Shown one piece after another: positions 4,624 through 5,421 of a DNA stretch of 5,421 nucleotides. The notes beneath the pieces are model-generated. The model was given only the letters and a program-made list of their open reading frames with translations. It was not told the origin of the DNA and did no database searches. How positions within the stretch are numbered: position 1 is the first letter of the stretch; each line of letters begins with the position of its first letter. Source of the DNA: an uncultured Eubacterium sp. Its GTDB lineage: Bacteria > Bacillota_A > Clostridia > Lachnospirales > Lachnospiraceae. The stretch covers positions 1 to 5,421 of the forward strand of contig CAOKJJ010000259.1 in assembly GCA_948468465.1 (NCBI GenBank), written 5' to 3'. A program made the translations under genes and the position numbers.

Positions 4624-5379
4624 TGACAGGATTATTGTTACACTTTTGTCTGCTCGAAACGGAATACACGAAAATGCAAGTAAACAAAGGGTTTTTGAGC
4701 ATTACAACGCTCTGTAGCCTGATTAGCAAAGTAAAAATACTGACACATAGAAATCCTTTGTACACAAGGAGTTTATGCGAATATTACGTCCATTGTCAGT
4801 ATTGGCAGTAATTTTTTCAAAACCTATATATATAATTATACATAGTATAAAAGAGAGATATATATTTTTTTCTATATATTAAATAAAATAGAATACTGTA
4901 AATACTGACAAATGCTGTAAAAGCCAATAACCATATGTATTCTTGCTGTCAGTATTATTAATTTTAAGTGTAACATTAGTCAGTAATAAGCGTAACATTA
5001 CAACTATATTTGTGGTGTGTAATATCTTTCTATATAGACGATATTATGACAGGATTATTGTTACACTTTTGTCTGCTCGAAACGGAATACACGAAAATGC
5101 AAGTAAACAAAGGGTTTTTGAGCATTACAACGCTCTGTAGCCTGATTAGCAAAGTAAAAATACTGACACATAGAAATCCTTTGTACACAAGGAGTTTATG
5201 CGAATATTACGTCCATTGTCAGTATTGGCAGTATTTTTTCAAAACCTTTATATATATAATTTATACAAAGTATAAAAGAGATATATATTTTTTTCTATAA
5301 ATTAATTAAAATAAAATACTGTAAATACTGACAAATGCCGTAAAAGCCAATAACCATATGTATTCTTGCTGTCAGTATT
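4313..5379. repeat. Twelve AATACTGACA/TGTCAGTATT sites arranged as inverted pairs
   Basis: Each 423-bp unit holds four perfect 10-base sites in two inverted pairs. In copy 1 they start at 4313 (forward), 4371 (reverse), 4478 (forward) and 4524 (reverse). The same spacing recurs at 4736/4794/4901/4947 and 5159/5217/5324/5370. The arms are 36-48 bases apart, too far for a normal terminator or attenuator. Their perfect retention even in copy 3, where the DNA between them has drifted, suggests binding sites for a dimeric or multimeric DNA-binding protein. Confidence 0.8.
4624..5046. repeat. Tandem repeat unit, copy 2 (423 bp), chimeric
   Basis: Second unit. Its left part is identical to copy 3 and its right part identical to copy 1. 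AATACTGACA lies at 4736 and 4901, TGTCAGTATT at 4794 and 4947, the AT-rich tract at about 4824-4893, and the TAAGYGTAACATTA pair at 4965 and 4987. TGTTACACTT, an inverted partial copy of the latter motif, is at 4636-4645. Confidence 0.97.
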
Positions 5380-5421
5380 CTTAATTTTAAGTGTAACATT
5401 GGCAGCAATAAGTGTAACATA
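5047..5421. repeat. Tandem repeat unit, copy 3 (partial, cut by window end)
   Basis: Third unit, visible for 375 bases. It is identical to copy 2 up to 5233, then diverges by small indels and substitutions in the AT-rich tract and in the final iteron-like region. It keeps AATACTGACA at 5159 and 5324 and TGTCAGTATT at 5217 and 5370. The array may continue beyond the window. Confidence 0.96.

Larger units (their letters stand above)
4201..5421. other. Candidate replication origin or partition region (gene-free array)
   Basis: This 1.2-kb stretch has no convincing gene. It combines tandem units, direct repeats with helical-turn spacing, paired inverted sites and, in every unit, a roughly 70-bp tract made almost entirely of A and T that could melt easily. 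It adjoins ssb. That is the usual make-up of an iteron origin or a centromere-like site. No clear DnaA box (TTATCCACA) was found, and no initiator or partition gene is inside the window, so the role is inference. Confidence 0.45.
4542..5421. repeat. Iteron-like TAAGYGTAACATTA direct repeats, about 22 bp apart
   Basis: In copy 1 TAAGTGTAACATTA (4542-4555) is followed 22 bases later by TAAGCGTAACATTA (4564-4577). The pair recurs at 4965/4987 and, with a 21-base period and small changes, at 5388/5409. A period of two helical turns is typical of replication-initiator iterons. A partial inverted copy (TGTTACACTT) opens each unit at 4213, 4636 and 5059. Confidence 0.7.

Noticed and set aside
4520..5140. 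Two identical 65-residue plus-strand frames, at 4520-4717 and 4943-5140
   Set aside because: They are identical only because the DNA is duplicated. They have no ribosome binding site, run across the iteron-like repeats and AT-rich DNA, and match no protein I know.
4201..5421. CRISPR array
   Set aside because: The direct repeats are 423 bp apart and spacer-like segments are not unique; the whole unit is repeated. This is a long tandem repeat, not repeat-spacer structure.

Overview
The window looks like part of a mobile element (plasmid, integrative element or similar) from an anaerobic gut-type Firmicute, most likely Lachnospiraceae or a related Clostridia lineage. This rests on three things: a DUF5688-type protein, a family I know mainly from Lachnospiraceae/Ruminococcus-type genomes; the style of the single-stranded DNA-binding protein; and AAGGAGG-type ribosome binding sites with AT-rich intergenic DNA. 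The host assignment is inference.

All five supported genes are on the minus strand, so transcription runs right to left. In that order they are: ssb (4041-3631); a ClpX-like AAA+ ATPase with a novel C-terminal extension (3558-2086); an acidic protein of unknown function (1946-1527); a DUF5688 protein (1400-468); and the N-terminal part of a minimal nucleotidyltransferase that leaves the window at position 1. Each of the four complete genes is followed by its own hairpin with a T-rich tail. Convincing promoters are visible before the 139-residue gene and before the nucleotidyltransferase, so this looks like mostly single-gene units rather than one operon.

The intergenic regions hold GC-rich hairpins. 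One leader element (hairpin plus a TGATTAT..CAAAA tail) occurs nearly unchanged upstream of both ssb and the DUF5688 gene. A different block of GC-rich hairpins lies between the ATPase gene and the 139-residue gene.

From 4201 to the right edge no convincing gene is present. Instead there is a tandem array with a 423-bp period, about 2.9 copies, the last cut by the window end. Each unit carries paired inverted AATACTGACA/TGTCAGTATT sites, an AT-rich tract, and TAAGYGTAACATTA direct repeats about 22 bp apart. This resembles an iteron-type replication origin or a partition site, and it sits directly upstream of ssb. The middle copy is an exact chimera of its neighbours, the signature of a recent unequal crossover.

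The items most worth following up are the repeat array and the ClpX-like ATPase. The ATPase keeps a ClpP-docking IGF tripeptide but lacks the zinc-binding domain and the RKH loop, and carries about 150 extra C-terminal residues. How the genes cooperate is not shown by the sequence; ssb beside an origin-like array suggests a replication/maintenance module.
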